64,000 nucleotides of DNA from positions 7,162,998 through 7,226,997 of the forward strand of contig NC_049984.1 in NCBI RefSeq assembly GCF_000003815.2, written 5' to 3'. Position numbers and translations under genes: made by a program. Source of the stretch: Branchiostoma floridae. Taxonomy: Eukaryota; Chordata; Leptocardii; Amphioxiformes; Branchiostomatidae. Shown here in pieces: positions 12,801-25,600 of the stretch. Position 1 is the first letter of the stretch. Every line of letters begins with the position of its first letter. Below the pieces are notes generated by a model that saw only the letters and a list, made by a program, of their open reading frames with translations, was not told the origin of the DNA and did no database searches.

Positions 12801-12896
12801 ACAAGGTTACGTATGCGTAAGGTATTTTAGTTTGGCAAATATGAATTAGAATTCAACATACCTTTCATTTCTTGTCTCCACTGTTTCACGGGCCAT
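9893..12896 (-). CDS. DUF985-type cupin protein, tandem copy B
   Basis: Five exons on the minus strand: 12862-12896, 11302-11395, 10858-10998, 10192-10357 and 9893-9990. Phases are 2, 0, 0, 1 exactly as in copy A, and the protein is 177 aa. Exon 1 starts MARETVETRNE and is spliced into SGFQQLVDMYN, then KHPEGGWYGETFRSSVRFQ, LPEDVRSTWRKL, SDEIWLYQDGG, VLVPAGVWGAAEV and GFDWKCLELGEEEE. Two differences from copy A stand out: GWYGE instead of GWYRE, changing a conserved Arg of the family signature, and a one-codon deletion in exon 3. Intron 1 contains a Penelope-like insertion. Both copies lack His around the DEIW motif, so a classical metal-dependent cupin activity is doubtful. Role unknown; probably cytosolic, since I see no signal peptide. 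Confidence 0.85.
11426..12297. mobile_element. Penelope-like retroelement fragment with inverted arms
   Basis: The inserted block (11439-12284) is flanked by a 13-bp direct repeat, acgtaccaacctt, at 11426-11438 and 12285-12297, a likely target-site duplication. Within it, arms of 258 bp (11441-11698 and 11990-12247) are near-identical reverse complements. The right arm continues leftward into a plus-strand frame ending in a GIY-YIG endonuclease domain, while the left arm is only its inverted end. An inverted, 5'-truncated partial copy is a known form of Penelope-like elements. It lies in intron 1 of cupin copy B, and both arms are so similar that the insertion is probably young. Confidence 0.8.
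11686..12159 (+). pseudogene. GIY-YIG endonuclease C-terminal remnant of a Penelope-like element
   Basis: An open frame of 157 codons, of which roughly residues 38-157 are convincing element sequence. Visible motifs: CGVIYHIPC (the GIY strand with a Cys on each side), SYIGETERSLKTRFLEHR (the YIG strand and helix with the catalytic-type Arg), and ARGVKEAIYIRAHQPTLNRD, containing the conserved Glu and Asn of the nuclease. Penelope-like elements encode a reverse transcriptase followed by this domain; here the reverse transcriptase is absent, so the copy is 5'-truncated and cannot move by itself. The frame ends at a stop just before the element tail. Confidence 0.8.
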
Positions 12897-15111
12897 TCTT
12901 TCTGTAGCAAAAAAAAATCATGATAAGCGGTAAGACTTGATATTTCACCCCATACATGTATATATTCGAATGTTGGCAGAAATGACGCAACCAGTTCTTG
13001 CAGTCCGCGAAGCTAGAAGAGTGAACTCTAAGATGAACGGATGCCATTTTAAGAATGTCTCAGGCCGACAGGATGTCAGGGCGGACGGGGGTCAACGCCC
13101 GAACGATGTCACCTTAACTTACCTTTTGTTCAACCGCCAAGAATTGAAAACAGACTCCATTGAAATAGTTCACTGACCTTATAAGGAGCTTATTACTGAC
13201 GCATCGAGTATATTTTCCTTTTGTGTTAGTGGCGACACAAACCTTTTTAACATGGAAAGTGCATGTATGTAGTTATCTGTATAGAATGATAAGTATAACA
13301 TTAAAACGCTTCAATATGAGGCTCTGTGATTCAAACCACGCTGACGTGACCCATAACAGTGACGTGCCCATCCTAATCTCTTGGGCCCGGAAGTGACTTT
13401 GGCTTCTCGCGCCACTTTTCTTAGAGTCGTATGGCAACAATCTGTTATTTCCTTATTAAGATTCTTACATTTCCACTGCTTCCATAGTAGAAGCTATAAG
13501 TCTCGTGAGTTTGAAGGCACTGTCTGTTCTCAATATTTCACGGCATTGGATTGAAAATCGCTGTGCGTAGAAAGGCGTAGTTGGGTGGAGCCACAGGAAA
13601 CCCCTTAACATGTTTCTTAACATTCATCGATTGAAATTTTTAACGCGCTCGTTCAGGGCATTCTCGACTGTACATGTATACGTATCAGTCAAAGCAGTGA
13701 ATTGATAATTGAATAAAAAAAATCCTGAATTAATGGTACAAGTCTCAAGAAGAAGCTGTACAAATTTGTAGTGTTAAGGTCATATGAACTGCGATGGCTG
13801 AAAGAACACCCGATCACTTACCCTCCTTTCATGCTGGTATACAACAATCAGTGAATCCTTTTACATAGTTTTAGGCTTCAGTTTCATTATGATGAAATGA
13901 TATTTTTCCATAATGACTTACCTTAGATTTGTAGCGCCAGCCTTAGTTAGACGTTCTCACAATCTGTCGTCGTTGTCTGTTTTTCACAGAGCAATGGTAC
14001 AAAGGTCAACGAAGACAAAGGTTAGCAAAGACATGCCACATAGACTACCAAGTATCAACACATTCCATCCGAGTCTTATGGGATCATGATCATCGTGTTG
14101 ACTGAAAGCACAACCTCTTCCGGGCAAAAGTAACAAGGGCGGTTCAACGTTGTTGAGATCTTTTGCTATTGTCCTTCTGACGTCACGTCTGTGACCTTTT
14201 CTGTGACATTAGGTGTGGCGCTTGGTCTCCGTGCATTGTTAATCAAGAACAGTTCACCGACTCCATTAATTAATTTATTTATTAAGTGCACTCCATACCA
14301 TCACCAAGTAATATTATTAGTAACTACGAAAGTCACAAAATTTGCATAACATTTTACTTACTAAGAATGTTTATCATTATCATGAATATCATAACCATGA
14401 ATATATTACTTCTCTCATTTATTTACCGCTGAGTTAGTGCAGCCTTTGCTTTCTATACATCAGGAAAGAAGTCTGGGTGTGGGCAGACGTTTAAGAAAAT
14501 TTTGACGTCATTTCCTTTTGCAAAGGTCGATGTGGTGACACGCACGTACACCGAACTGGAGATAACAGCAGACGTGTGACTCACACTTTTCACAGTGTAG
14601 TGTCTCATCAAGGTTGCGACATCTATCGACCTCTGCCAGAAGTGCACTTACAACTGCTTCTAGCTTTCCACTGCATGTATAATACGTGTACTCGACAAAC
14701 AATATGTAGGTTCTAAGGAGTGGGGGTGAACATCTTTCACCGTTCGAACGATATCGATATACCATCAAAACAATGTGTCACTGTGTATCAAAACAAGTCA
14801 AGGATGTGTTGCAAAATAGAAACAACCACCTGAATATCAATAATTCGTTTATCAAAACAACAACCAAAAAGAACTTACAAATCCCACTCAAGTCTAAACT
14901 GGAGTCATTATGTAACCTAAGGCGAAGAAGCTATCAATTTTCAGTAGAATTCGTACTTTGTATTGTTGATGCACTAGTCTCTATCAATTACGGTCGTAAA
15001 ACAAAGTTTCAAGGCAAACAGAACAGGGAAAGACTCAATCTTTGTGCGATGCCATTCTGTGCAATATTACTTTGTACCCAGTACAATATTAATACTTGAA
15101 ATGACCGCTAC
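12897..15111. other. Intergenic stretch between cupin copy B and the pathogen-related gene
   Basis: This is the 5' flank of cupin copy B and the 3' flank of the pathogen-related gene, both on the minus strand. Open frames here (including 108 codons on the plus strand near 14773-15099) show no splice support, domain motif or repetition in neighbouring genes, so I call none of them. A/T-rich sequence around 14250-14410 may contain the 3' end of the downstream transcript, but I cannot place it. Confidence 0.5.
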
Positions 15112-16810
15112 TTATAAGACACATTTGAATTTGGGGCACATCGGACAGGCAGATTCCTTCTCTGTAGACAGTTGACACGGACGTTCAGTGGTATCCTCTA
15201 ACAGAGCCTTCAGGAACTCTTCCGGCTTGTAGTCGATCTGGATGGAGACGATCTTGTTGTTCTTGTCCAGTTCCACCACAGCGGAGCCGTACATTTCGAT
15301 AAGGTGGCCTGAACCCCGGCGACCCAGGTACTGTCCGGTGAAGTGGGCCCAGTGACGCCACGTAAAGGCTACAATTGGGGGTCCCGAAGACACCTATTTT
15401 AAAACAAATATTGTCGGAGGATTTCAGCTATTAACTTCGTTTCAATGCTACAGGAAACGTATGCAAGGGATATATTGTATACTACACACATTTTTAAACT
15501 GTTCCAAAGATGCAATAAATTCTAAGGCAGTACGTTAATTTACCCGGTACAAACTGACAAGAAAAAGGTGTCTGTTTTCTGTATCATTACAACTTGCCAA
15601 TTTACGACATCCGTTCGACAATAATGTCGTTTAAGTTCTGTTACTAGACTGTATCATGAAGTATCCTACCTCCAGGACCTCCCAAGGAAACCCTTTGGGG
15701 AAAGCTCCGCGAAACGGACGAAGCGAAAACTGAAAATCTTGCTTCTCTGCGTCAAATAGTTCCTTCTTACAATCCCACATCAGCCAGTTGTAGCTCCCAA
15801 CCGCATCGCTTTCTTCTGCATTGAAGATCTAAGTTATGTAAAGGTACATAACAGTTATACAAAACATGCTTAAACACATGCTTAGTAAGAAAGAGGCAGT
15901 AACCCAGCCCAGTAGCTTCAAGTAACGGCCCTGATGTACTTCACGCTATGTCTTGCTGGCCACCCGTGAGCCAATAAGACAAGCCCCTTACTATTGTTGG
16001 GGGAAATGATATGAGCCAATCACGTTGCCTCTTGACTGTAGGTGGCGTCGGGATTGGATAGTGACTTTGCCTCCAAGACGGGCGGACATGTTAAGGGTGT
16101 TATCACAAAAGACGACCGAATTATAATGGCCACAAAAGACACTTGTTTCATATAGCATAACACAGGCTTGCAAGATTTAACATTAAGTTATAGCTAGTAC
16201 AACAACAAAGGTACGAACTTTCCCTCCGTTAGCTTGCACATGGTAGTTCTCCTTGTTGATCGTAGACCACTGGTCTAGTTCCTTGAAGTGGGCTGACTCA
16301 GTCTCCCATCTTTTCACGAAGTTTTCCACCATGAGTTCTAGTGACCCAGCAAGATGATTTTTGGTTTTCCCCTACACATGCATAAGTAAAACGAAATGTA
16401 TTTGGTAATGCATCTCCAAATGTACTTGGCAAATATCATTAAAAAATCAAGAAGGCTTTGGATATCTATGAAAGATTATTGAGAGATACGTGCAATCGAT
16501 GGACGCTCAACGGTCTGTCAATGGTTTCAATGGTCCATCAGGGGTCTCACGTGTCTATCAATGGATTCAACGGCCTCTTAATAATTGTCTCACTTTTGCA
16601 GAATTTCCTACTTCAAACAATGCCTACCTTCATATATTCCAGGTTCACCATTGTGTAGTCTGGTTTGCCGTATTTCCACTTGATGTTTGGGTCGTCCAGG
16701 TTTCCGCGCTCGGGCTCCAGGAAACCTTTTTCTCTTTTCATTTTCTCCAGCTCCAGTCTTGCTTTGATGACGTCACTCGCCGAACAACCGATGCCCCATG
16801 ACCCTGACAT
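15112..16810 (-). CDS. Pathogen-related protein (NTF2/SnoaL-like fold)
   Basis: Four exons on the minus strand, all introns phase 0: 16628-16810, 16219-16371, 15670-15828 and 15112-15393, giving 258 aa. Order of recognisable segments: PNIKWKYGKPDYTMVN, then HLAGSLELMVENFVKRWE, VQANGGK, EESDAVGSYNWLMWD, FRGAFPKGFPWEVLEV, SSGPPIVAFTWRHWAHF, and GSAVVELDKNNKI near the end. This is the order found in barley 'pathogen-related protein' and homologues in fungi and marine invertebrates, which adopt an NTF2/SnoaL-like alpha+beta barrel. Enzyme activity is unknown. There is no signal peptide, so it is likely cytosolic. The 3' boundary of exon 2 uses an unusual GTTCGT donor; an alternative donor four bases downstream would break the frame. 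The C-terminal extension CPMCPKFKCVL is Cys-rich and I do not recall it from plant members. Confidence 0.85.
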
Positions 16811-18306
16811 GCTCGCCTGTTCTTTAGTTTCTCAAGGTAAAGACAAAAGGGTCATTTCTGCTGTAAATGGACCAGACCTGATAGTCTGATCTTATGTAAC
16901 GTGCAAAACCAGTGCGTCACGTCTTAAAGCTTTAATTTGCGAATTGTCGTCAGACCGGTTTGGTTTGCAAGGATGTTCTGCGCGGCAGAAGTGGTTCCGA
17001 ATCATGGGCGGTCGTTGACACAGGGTATGTTTCGGTTGATGCATAGCATTATGATTCAATGTGTGTCAACTGTTTTGTTTCTTGTCTTGTTGTTGTGTAA
17101 TATATTATTGCCAATATCATTCAATCCATAGGGTACATTTCAGCCGGTCCTGCGACCCAACGCAAGTATAACATTCGCTTATTTGCGGTCCAGTGACTTC
17201 AATCAGCTTTTTTTATGTATCGCAAACGTGTTAAAAAACGGCCCCCCTCGCTAGGCATAGCTTGATACCACGTCTTAAATCCAAAAGGAATTTGCCATAT
17301 ACCCACATAATGTCTTTCTTCACATTTGCACAATCCTCTGAAATGTCGAAACGCTTTCGACAAGGACGGCGCTTTCGTTGCGACCTGAACTTTGACAGAT
17401 CGCCCAACGAATAGTATAGTCCTACAGAAGAAAGGAATCTTTCTACGGTTTTGTGGTTTTTGCTGCCTTTTTAGTCGCACTTTTACATTTCTTATAACAT
17501 ACTCAACATGAAATCAAAGGTTACACACTTCTGTTTTCGCCAGTCGCAATAAGAGCGCAGTACGATCGCCGTCTTGTAGAAAGGGGGTCTTAAGAAACTA
17601 TAGAGGGGTAAATGTCACAAGCCTAACTAATCATATGTAGCTAGGTTGTCTGCATACTTGCTCGTAAACTTACCTGAAACGTAGGACCTTCCTACAGGAG
17701 CCAGGTAACGAGGTGTGTATCTGCTAGCGCGACCTTTATCATACAGCACATGTCAAGGTCGCAGTTTCAGAAGAAACCACTGTCTGAACGGGGCAACGAT
17801 GAACAGAATCAAAGGGTTCCTCAGGTAGAAGGTGACACATTTACTAACTTTCATGCAATTGCATCTTGCTAACTTTCTTCTTGTTAAACATTTTTATTAT
17901 ATACCTTGGTAGTGTATATAATCACATGTTCTAGCAGTCCTAGAAGTTACATGATTGTCCGTGGTTGGTGTCCTTGCTAATTGGGTTGACAAAGTAGATT
18001 CATTGGCTTGCCGGTTCACTTTTGGATAATGGTACCGACGAGGTTATAAGACGTCGAGTCAGCCAACCCCCACCACCGCCATACTCCTTTTCTTAACAGC
18101 AGAATGCTTAATAAAAGAGTGCTCATATACAAGTGTTTCTAAGAACCTGCTTACTTTACTTAAAGATATCGGGCGGATTTTTACAACAACATGACATGTT
18201 TGTATTCTAAGTTCAGTAGTACATGTAAATAAGCATGCAGAGTGTTCAAACGCATCATATACATGATTATGTCTTTAGATCAATATCAAAACGTTACGAC
18301 GGATGG
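16811..18306. other. Intergenic stretch
   Basis: Contains the putative promoter of the pathogen-related gene at its left side and the 3' flank of the coiled-coil gene at its right. I see no exon with splice support and no clear repeat. A minus-strand AATAAA-type signal near 17891 could serve the coiled-coil gene, but it is over 400 bases past its stop codon. Confidence 0.45.
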
Positions 18307-21300
18307 CTATGTGGCGTTACTACGGAAGCTCCGAAACATAACTCTAGGCTGAGCGTTGCCGCGTAACATCGACTTGTACTCGGCGGGATGGGGGCTCATA
18401 ACCCGCACACCGTGTCCCTTTCCCGCCGAAACCAGCCATGGGTGAGTGGTCTCCCCACTTGCTTCACCGCCACCGGTTTCTGCCGTCCCATGTTCCTTCG
18501 CTGACGACTCAAAATTTGCCCAATCCTTGTTCTTTGTTTCAGTGTTTTTCACGCTGCCACGTCCGTTTGTATACGATGTCTTTTGGACAACTTTAGTAGT
18601 AGGACGATTCCCTGAGGACACCTCAGCTATCCCATCAGCCCCTCCGCCCTGAAACATCATGTTGAAGGCACCGCCTTGTCTGTGTACTAAAGACAGGTAC
18701 GTCTGAACCTGGGAGGGGGAACAGTAAGTTATAGGTTGGTTAAACACCTTCCAACACGATTCAGTGGGCCCATCTCCGTTTCTGTTTTGTATAAGGTGAT
18801 AAAGTAGCGCAAGAACTACAGCAAGGGTCTAGTAGATCGGTTGCGATGTGTAAGTACGAACGTTAAGACATATTGGTGAATTGAAACTTGCACAACATTA
18901 GCCTATTGTTTTTCTGCAGCAGTAATACCCGCATCACATTAGGCGCGATTCGATCGGAAGACTAGTTTACGAGCTCTAAATGACATTTTCGTGACTAAGA
19001 CGTCCGGCGTTCTCACGATCATCTTGCGATTTTTAGGGATCGCCGGCAATTTTCAGGAGTCTTACGACGGTCGCGGTGCAGCGAAACATGTTCTTAACAT
19101 AAGCGACAAGTCGCAGGAGATCTCCGAGATCGGAGAGCTCGTTACCGAGTCGCAGATCGTGCGTGCAAATCGTGCATACCTCGCAAGGGTATCGGTCAAT
19201 AGTCTTGCGTCAATCCAACGATTGAAGACCGATAGGCGAGCACAGACATAGTTATTAATTATCGAACGCAAATCGGATGGCGAACGCCCGTTAGTCGGGC
19301 GACGTTCGGGCGACGTTCACCCGACTTCCGATTGTTTACAAATATTGAATTTCTGGGAATGTGAGGGTAATTCTAACATTGTGGCCCCTGTGGCAGTATG
19401 TAGGCTGGCTTTGTGACACACTTTCCTTTCTTGTGTCATTTCTATTATGCCCGAGCATTCCATTCATTGGTTAAAAAGATTCCGACAACAAAATAAGCAA
19501 CATTTATTGATCTCTTGCCTTTTTTGAGGAACGTTTTGTGTTCCCTTGTCCGCGTGCAAGAGGTCATGGGAGGTTCATTATCATAGATTTATTCACCGTC
19601 GATCGCACGAGGCTCGCTTATATGTGAGGGGAACAGGTTTTGGGCGAAAAATACGCAAGACCATCTTAAGATCTTAAAATCAGCCGACCTTCCTGCGATC
19701 GCGAAGTACGTCCGAAGATCGTATATAATGTGAGGCGGGTATAATGAGAAGACAGAAAACCACATATGAACCAAAGTGATCACACAAGCCTTTGGAAAAA
19801 CGTAAACCAGCATGCAAACCTGGATACGAGAGTCCTCCCGAATGCAATTTGCTAAGCAGACAAAACATTGTGACTAGAAAAACGACACTATTACATACGC
19901 GTGACTGTACATGTGTAACGCTATAAACGCTATCAACCAAGAAATCCATGTTAGAGGGAAAGATTTTTCACTGGTAGATGATCAGATTGAATACGTTAGT
20001 TAAAAAAAAGTGTGGATTATGATAGAGCACCGAAACGATATCCTCGAATTGTTGGTGCCTGGCGTTAATGCTCTGAAACGTTACCTGTCTGTCGACTGTT
20101 TTCCGAATGCTCAGCGGAAAATCCGAGTCTTCCACATCCACAGACCTTCGCAGACTCTCGTACAGCTTCGTAGCGTAGTCTCGTTCTTCCGTTAACTTTT
20201 CTTTTTCTCCGATGGCCTCCGCGCGATCTCTGACGGCGTCTGAAGCGAGCTGCTCGGCAAGACAAGCTCGCTGTACGGCCTCCTGCAGGCGGGCCAGGGC
20301 CAGGTCCCGCTCGGCGGTCAACTCCTGGCGTTGCCGTTGGAAACCTGACGTGACAAATGTGCACCAGAATAAACGTCCATTATTCTCGAATAACGACGTC
20401 ATCAACCTTACAAAGGGGATGTGACAATTAGATATATTTGTCCTAATTGTCACTCCAGGGCGGAATGAACCCACACTATAAACATGAATAACTCAATCTG
20501 AACAGGGGTCACACGGCAGTTTAGAAACACAGACAGCTGGGCACAAATAAGAGAATGAAGGGTACACATCTGTAGTGTTTGCAAACCTTTTAAACAAAAT
20601 GCCTACAGGTGTTTAACGTGACCTAGGAAAATCTAAACATTTTCTTGAACCACTCCATCATTCTCATACCATGCTAGGCTACTAAACTATTACTGATTCG
20701 TGTTGTCAATTGCCTCCTCATATTAGTCAAACAATGAATGCAAAGCGAATTTATTAGCTGATAGAACTGACAGTGCATGTATACATGGCAGGTCCCAGGC
20801 TTCATGTATATGATTTCTAATGCCAGAACACGTAATATTACCGCAAGGTAAACTCCTCGGTTCAAGGACATGTAATGAATGTAGTTGCTGGTACAGAAAT
20901 CTAATTAAATCCGTCACACGCTACACAAACTTTGTTGGATATAGCTCTTACTTGTGGATAGTCATGTAGGTGCGGTCTGACACATACGCAACACATTTGA
21001 AACACAAGTATAACGTTACAAACGTCGTACGCGTTTGCGGGCTTGGTAATATAAACGGTGACTATTATGTATTGAGAGAAGTCCTTACCACAGAAACTTT
21101 ACCTGTAAATCCCCATGTTTGTCCGGGTTTGGGGTTTAACCTAATTGGGGTATGTTTAGCTCCTGTTGTAGCGCAGCCAGACGATATGCGATATGGCAGC
21201 GTTCTCACACAAGTGCCTCTCACACAAGTACCAATACTCCAACCTGCTACGAACCTTTCAAACTGAGAGCGCTGTAAGTGGGCCGCTTGTTGGACAGTTT

Positions 21301-22746
21301 GTCCTCCTTGACTTTGATGGCGTACGTCAGCTCCTGGTTGGCCTGCCTCAACTCGTCCAGTTCCCGCGATTTGTTGTGCACCTGCCCCTGCAGCTGGCTG
21401 AGTCTGATCTGAGCCTGGTGGGACGAAAAAAGAGTTAGATAAAAGGAAACAACGGAGAAATCGCCAAGCAAAGTTCATATTTTTTCCGACATTTATGGTT
21501 ATTTCCTCTCGTAGCAATATAGAAATGTGTTTATAGATTTATTAGCTCTTTAACTGATGTAAACTGTATGTCTGTTATATATTATCTATTCCCTCATGAC
21601 CGTGGTGAAAAGAGGCCTGCAGGCCAATTTGATCTTCTAATATTGAATAAACAAAGGTTCAAACAAACACTACTGTGGGCTATGTTTAAATCTATAACGA
21701 TATCGATTCTCCTTGTCATCAGCTGCTAAACACTGACCAAACGTATTCAACATTCTTCTAAATATTTGAACGTCGACTTAAGTTTGAAATAAACAGATCG
21801 GTAATTACAAGTAGGGCCTGGACGAAATGATACTCATCTCCAAGCAGATGCTGGAGGACATGATATTGTAACGTTCTCTAACGGTTTAACGTTATTTGTT
21901 ACCAACGGCTCTCGCAACAAAAGCTGGGAGCTAGGAAACGTTACGGTTTTACCCTCCAACATTTACTTCCAAATTCAAACTGTAATCGAGGAAGAACCTT
22001 GCTGTTTATTTTTCTTTCAGTACACTTGCAGTAACATTAGAGTTTCCATACTTTCACAAGTTCTGGAGACGGTGTGGGTTGTTTCTTAGGTTTCTTCTTC
22101 TGCAGTCTGTCGGCTTGTTTGTCGCTCGGCGCAGGCGAGGCGCATACCGGGCTGTCCGGATGATGAGGTGATGGAGTCTCGAACTCAAACTCGTCAAACA
22201 GTTCTCTTATCTGCACCTCCGATTTGGTTTCTTTAACAGTGCCCGTGATTCCTGATTCTGACGGCATCTGTCAAGGTAATAAGTTGTTTGTGTAATGTAA
22301 TGTAAGTATGTTGAAAAAAGACATTTGGTTAACGGCAAGTGGTATCAGTGCCATAAAACAAACAAAGTGTGGGTTCTCATTCTAAATTTGTAGAAAAGGG
22401 CGAGACACATGTGTCTGAAATATGAGTATATTGTTAACGACGCACTCATCCATTCCAATCATTATCCATTTAAGATGATTTAATCAATACAGAATGTATG
22501 AAATAGTAATGCTGTCACTGATAATTCCTTTAGCACAGTATCATACTCTTGCCACTCTTGCACTGAATCGACAATTCCTCAGAGACTTCCATCATATGGT
22601 ATTCACCAAAAGACATGGAATTATTCAAATGAGTCTAGTTTGTAATTTACAGCACCTTATGATCTATTGATTTCCTTTTGCAAACTTACCCCTGAGGTCC
22701 CAATATCACTCTCTCCTTTTTGGTGATGGAAAGTCCTTTTTAACAT
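18307..22746 (-). CDS. Coiled-coil protein, function unassigned
   Basis: Five exons on the minus strand: 22690-22746, 22052-22267, 21255-21414, 20085-20344 and 18307-18708. Phases are 0, 0, 1, 0 and total length is 364 aa. The first exon starts MLKRTFHHQKGESDIGTSG; the second adds an acidic/proline-rich segment (IRELFDEFEFETPSP) and a basic stretch KKKPKKQ. Exons 3-4 (about residues 92-230) form heptad-rich coiled coil, for example LQGQVHNKSRELDELRQ and ERDLALARLQEAVQRACLAE. After KTVDRQ the last exon gives VQTYLSLVHRQGGAFNMMFQ and a long low-complexity Ser/Thr/Gly tail. No catalytic motif or membrane segment is visible. I do not recognise the family; a cytoskeletal or centrosomal scaffold would be a guess. 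A splice acceptor immediately before the second ATG supports the upstream coding exon. Confidence 0.7.
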
Positions 22747-25600
22747 CGCATGAGCCTATAGAACGAACACCAGAATTACAGTCGACGGGCCGTTTAGTAT
22801 GATATAACCAGCTGCTGACTCGCCGCGTGCCTGCGAAGCTGGTGCGTTATGCCTAAGGGCGGTTATATCGGCTATGTAGATACAGATACATGAAGCTGCG
22901 ACCCTTAGTCACGTATTGTGAATTATGATACACAGCAGTATGTTTTGTGCGACATTTAGGTCCACAAAGGAGACCATGGCACCCATCATTCTGCGCATAA
23001 AACATGTCGTCATGATATGAAAAGAAATGGCTTTACATGTGTCGCTTATGAACAGAACAATAGAAGGTCAAAGGAAAATTTACATGTTATGTTGATACCT
23101 ACTGTATTCGGTGATGTGAAATAAAACCACCACAATGATGTTGCCTGCACGCCATTGGAATCAAAGCCGTCTCCAGAATTGATTGATTGATTGATCGGTT
23201 TGTTTGTTTGTTTGTTTGTTTATAGTTGATTCGACTAATTCCTCACCTAGATGTCGGTAAGCTGAGGAATATATATGAGTCCACTCTACTATATACTGCA
23301 TACTTCTCAACGGATGGATCCTCGCTGTAGAATTTTCTGGAGCTCCGGACCCAGAGTGATCCCATCACAAGAAGACAAAATAGTTGTAGGTTAGCTAAGG
23401 AATGAGTCCACTCTACTACATACTGTCTGTTTGTTTGTTTGTTTGTTTGTCGATCGACGTACGTGTGCTTACATACCGTCAGGGTTATACTTAAGGACTG
23501 ATATACCCCTTCTTTTGTCTGTATACCATGTATACGGAGGTGCACCAGGTGTCCCTTCCGGGTCAGTCAGTCAGTCCGTCCCATAGCTTTTGAATCAGCC
23601 GCAAATGATGTAAATCACCTTGTGGCTAAGGGGGAGGTTATATCCTATCATTACAGGCCTATATCCGGGTGATTTGTAGTAAATCAATCACCAACTGCAG
23701 ACAAAAGAATTTGGACCATCGCACATCGGGGCATGCCCTACTTTTTTTTAATGTGTGGTACATGTGGTGGGTTGTTTTAACGTTCGTGGGGTGTGGCTCT
23801 GCGCGAAAACGGGACCTCCATTTAACGTCGTATCCAAAGGACTGTCCCTAACCAAAGCTAGGTACTCATTAACACCTGAGTGAAGTGAAGTAATAATAAC
23901 CTGTGTCTCATCACTTAAACTATTGCACATTTCTGTTACGGGACCTGTCCTTAGTTCTGAATTGGTTATTGACAACTTCTAGTATTACATTACAGCCAAA
24001 CCGATAAGATGCAATGAAATAAATAGCCTTATTGTGACAGAACATCATCAAAGACACCTTCAGAAGTAGAGTGGACTTTGAAAGTTTGGTCAGATAATGA
24101 CGGTTATATGATAGCTGAAAATACTATGAAGAAGTTCTGGTAAATTTATGGGCAATGCTACAAATGTACGTAGTGGGTGTGTTTTAGATCGGTCTGCTAA
24201 ATCGGTCCATTTAAGCATATCATGATTCAGTCCGATCCCAGCTAGATATATCCCATCTCTATTGAGATACACAAGGGTTTCTCGATCAGGCCTCATATCA
24301 ATCATTGGTATGATGCCTGATTGCAATATATATCATATTAATTGCTCCCTTGATAATGCATTACTAATACCGTCAGTCGATCAATCAACGAACGATTTAT
24401 CTAAACTGGTAACCCTGAGATTAGGAAGACATCAGTAAAAGAACAATCTGATAACGTTTTCTTCAACAATTGATAATCAGAATGTAACGTTACCTGTTCG
24501 TGTAAAAGAAGATTTGTTAATTGAAGAGTCAACTAACGGTGCTCTACTCTCACGGAATTCCATCACCAAGGGCTTCAGTTTCCTGTCAATTTTACTAGAG
24601 TTTCTATCTAGTACAGGCAACCTCTTGATTCTGATTTGTACAATTGTGTGGTCTGACCCATAATATCGGGGCTTAGCAAAAGGAAAGAGTGCACAAACAC
24701 GCAAAACCACGCACAATGTTAGTCACTCCCTGGCTCATTGAGTTGCAGTCAACGTTTGATAACATAACGGTATGTGGCCGTCTAATTTGTCTGGAAAATT
24801 ATTTACCTGCCTAGTCAGTTCTTTCTATCATTTCAGCAAAGAGAGATTTGTAGAGGCTAATCAAATGTCACTACAGTAACAACACCAGGTAACGTTACAG
24901 TGAGTAATATTCAAATACAAAATGTAGTGGGAGTGGCAAGTCTAGTGGCTATTGTTACTGCCACGCCCAGGAAGGGAGTGCCTCAATACAAAAGAACGGC
25001 CTATATATCGACGGTAGTGTAGTGTACTATACGTACAGCATTGATATCATAACATAACGTCTTGGTCTCCGGTAACTAACGTTATAACATATTGATGAAA
25101 TTTAACTAACACGTTAACGTTAACCAAAGTTAGTAATAGCCCCGCCCAATAGTGGAGTGGAGGTAACATTTTGAACAGCGTAGTGGTTTTATTTTGCTTT
25201 TCCAGTTCCTTGTTTAGGCTATGAATACATCTCTTGATCATTCATTCAATGTATAGGGACACATTTCGGCGATCGTTATTTGGTGAGAGTAAATTGGCCT
25301 ACAACAATCATTAGCCCCAGGGCCAAATATAGCGCGTGCTGTTGCCAAGTGACATGAAAACAATCCGACCCCACAGCCGCCATGTCCATTTACAACGTCC
25401 GCGTAGAAAAATAGTACCCATAATCAATATTCATCTTTAAAATCGCTATATTCTTTGACAAACAATTCATTAAAATATGTAGTTTAAGTATGTTGATGTG
25501 AAAATTGCAATAAATCAACGAAAGAGTGGCCAGATCGACAAAACATGGTAAACAATGGATTATGACGTCAAAATCGCGGTACCTTTGCGCGATTTTGTAT
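22747..25600. other. Intergenic stretch between divergent genes
   Basis: The minus-strand coiled-coil gene ends its coding part to the left and the plus-strand palmitoyltransferase gene starts to the right, so this about 2.8-kb interval holds both promoters. It contains (TTGA)n/(GTTT)n simple repeats near 23185-23222 and 23421-23450, and a direct repeat of gagtccactctactayatactg at 23276-23298 and 23404-23426. The segment ttatgcctaagggcggttat (22849-22868) recurs in diverged form near 60953. I see no coding exon with splice support. Confidence 0.5.

Noticed and set aside
14773-15099. 108-codon plus-strand frame
   Set aside because: No recognisable motif, no splice support, A/T-rich composition, antisense to the 3' flank of the pathogen-related gene.
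19000-19330. CpG-rich block with an 86-codon frame inside the coiled-coil gene
   Set aside because: It lies in an intron, has no matching splice sites, and contains internal gggcgacgttc repeats typical of repetitive DNA.
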